Of a stretch of DNA of 7,027 nucleotides, positions 6,825 through 7,027 are shown piece by piece. The notes under the pieces were generated by a model, which was not told the origin of the DNA, did no database searches, and was given only the letters and a program-made list of their open reading frames with translations. Both the position numbers and the translations under genes were made by a program. The DNA is from Halieaceae bacterium. GTDB lineage: Bacteria > Pseudomonadota > Gammaproteobacteria > Pseudomonadales > Halieaceae. The first letter of the stretch is position 1. Every line of letters starts with the position of its first letter. The stretch lies in NCBI GenBank assembly GCA_002691565.1, contig NZIH01000024.1, positions 1 to 7,027 of the forward strand. The letters run 5' to 3'.

Positions 6825-6858
6825 TGATGGGTTGGCTTCTACGCGAGCCCACCCATCA
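6825..6858. terminator. Hairpin between convergent genes, possible bidirectional terminator
   Basis: TGATGGGTTGGCT (6825-6837) pairs with AGCCCACCCATCA (6846-6858): 13 positions with a single mismatch (6833/6850) and an 8-nt loop. It starts 18 nt after the GH3 stop and contains the stop codon and last codons of the opposing dehydrogenase gene. No proper T-run follows on either strand (only ATATTT on the plus side), so intrinsic termination is plausible but not canonical. Confidence 0.5.
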
Positions 6859-7027
6859 ACACATATTTAATCTCGAGGTAGTCCTCGATGCCGTACTTGG
6901 AACCCTCGCGTCCAGAACCAGACTCTTTCACGCCACCAAAGGGCGCCATCTCGTTTGAGATAATGCCCTCGTTGACGCCTACGATACCGTAATCAAGCGC
7001 CTCACTGACTCGCCATACACGGCCAAT
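6839..7027 (-). CDS. gabD: Succinate-semialdehyde dehydrogenase (GabD-like), C-terminal part, cut by the window edge
   Basis: The last 62 residues of an NAD(P)-dependent aldehyde dehydrogenase, which would oxidise succinate semialdehyde to succinate in the cytoplasm (GABA and polyamine catabolism). Visible hallmarks are [33 protein letters not shown] and the C-terminal tail [13 protein letters not shown], characteristic of the GabD subgroup; family proteins total about 480-490 residues. The catalytic Cys and Glu lie outside the window. The TAG stop (6841-6839) falls in the loop of the hairpin at 6825-6858. Transcription converges on the GH3 gene. A closely related ALDH such as glutarate-semialdehyde dehydrogenase cannot be excluded from this fragment. 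Confidence 0.88.
   Translation of the reverse strand: MGRVWRVSEALDYGIVGVNEGIISNEMAPFGGVKESGSGREGSKYGIEDYLEIKYVLMGGLA

Overview
The window looks like chromosomal DNA from a marine-type gammaproteobacterium (an OM60/NOR5- or SAR92-like heterotroph would fit). This rests on family resemblance only: a FadB-type hydroxyacyl-CoA dehydrogenase, a GabD-type semialdehyde dehydrogenase, an ExoP-like outer-membrane glycoside hydrolase and an AlgZ/AlgR-style two-component system. No rRNA, tRNA, mobile element or CRISPR array is visible.

Layout: positions 1-154 are non-coding or hold the very start of a further minus-strand gene. Three minus-strand genes then form a compact block, read from high to low coordinates: a stand-alone 3-hydroxyacyl-CoA dehydrogenase (2123-3412), a four-helix membrane histidine kinase of the LytS/YehU type (909-2090, GTG start) and a LytTR response regulator (155-940). 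The gap between the first two is 32 nt, and the kinase and regulator genes overlap by 32 nt, so one transcript is likely. A 454-nt divergent intergenic region (3413-3866) has no convincing gene but carries several repeats and one plausible plus-strand promoter. On the plus strand, 3867-6806 encodes a 979-residue lipoprotein: lipobox, two tandem Ig-like repeats, a full GH3 catalytic core and an ExoP-type C-terminal beta-sandwich. Convergent to it is the 3' end of a succinate-semialdehyde dehydrogenase gene (6839-7027, cut by the window edge), separated by a strong hairpin.

How the genes may work together: the GH3 lipoprotein should release glucose or short sugars from beta-glucans such as laminarin at the cell envelope. 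The dehydrogenase carries out the NAD-dependent oxidation step of beta-oxidation, and the SSADH feeds succinate into the TCA cycle. The least expected arrangement is the beta-oxidation enzyme at the head of a two-component operon. A pair of LytTR-box-like repeats in front of it suggests, but does not prove, autoregulation. I found no clearly new multi-gene system. The best leads are this dehydrogenase/two-component linkage and the repeated motifs in the divergent promoter region.
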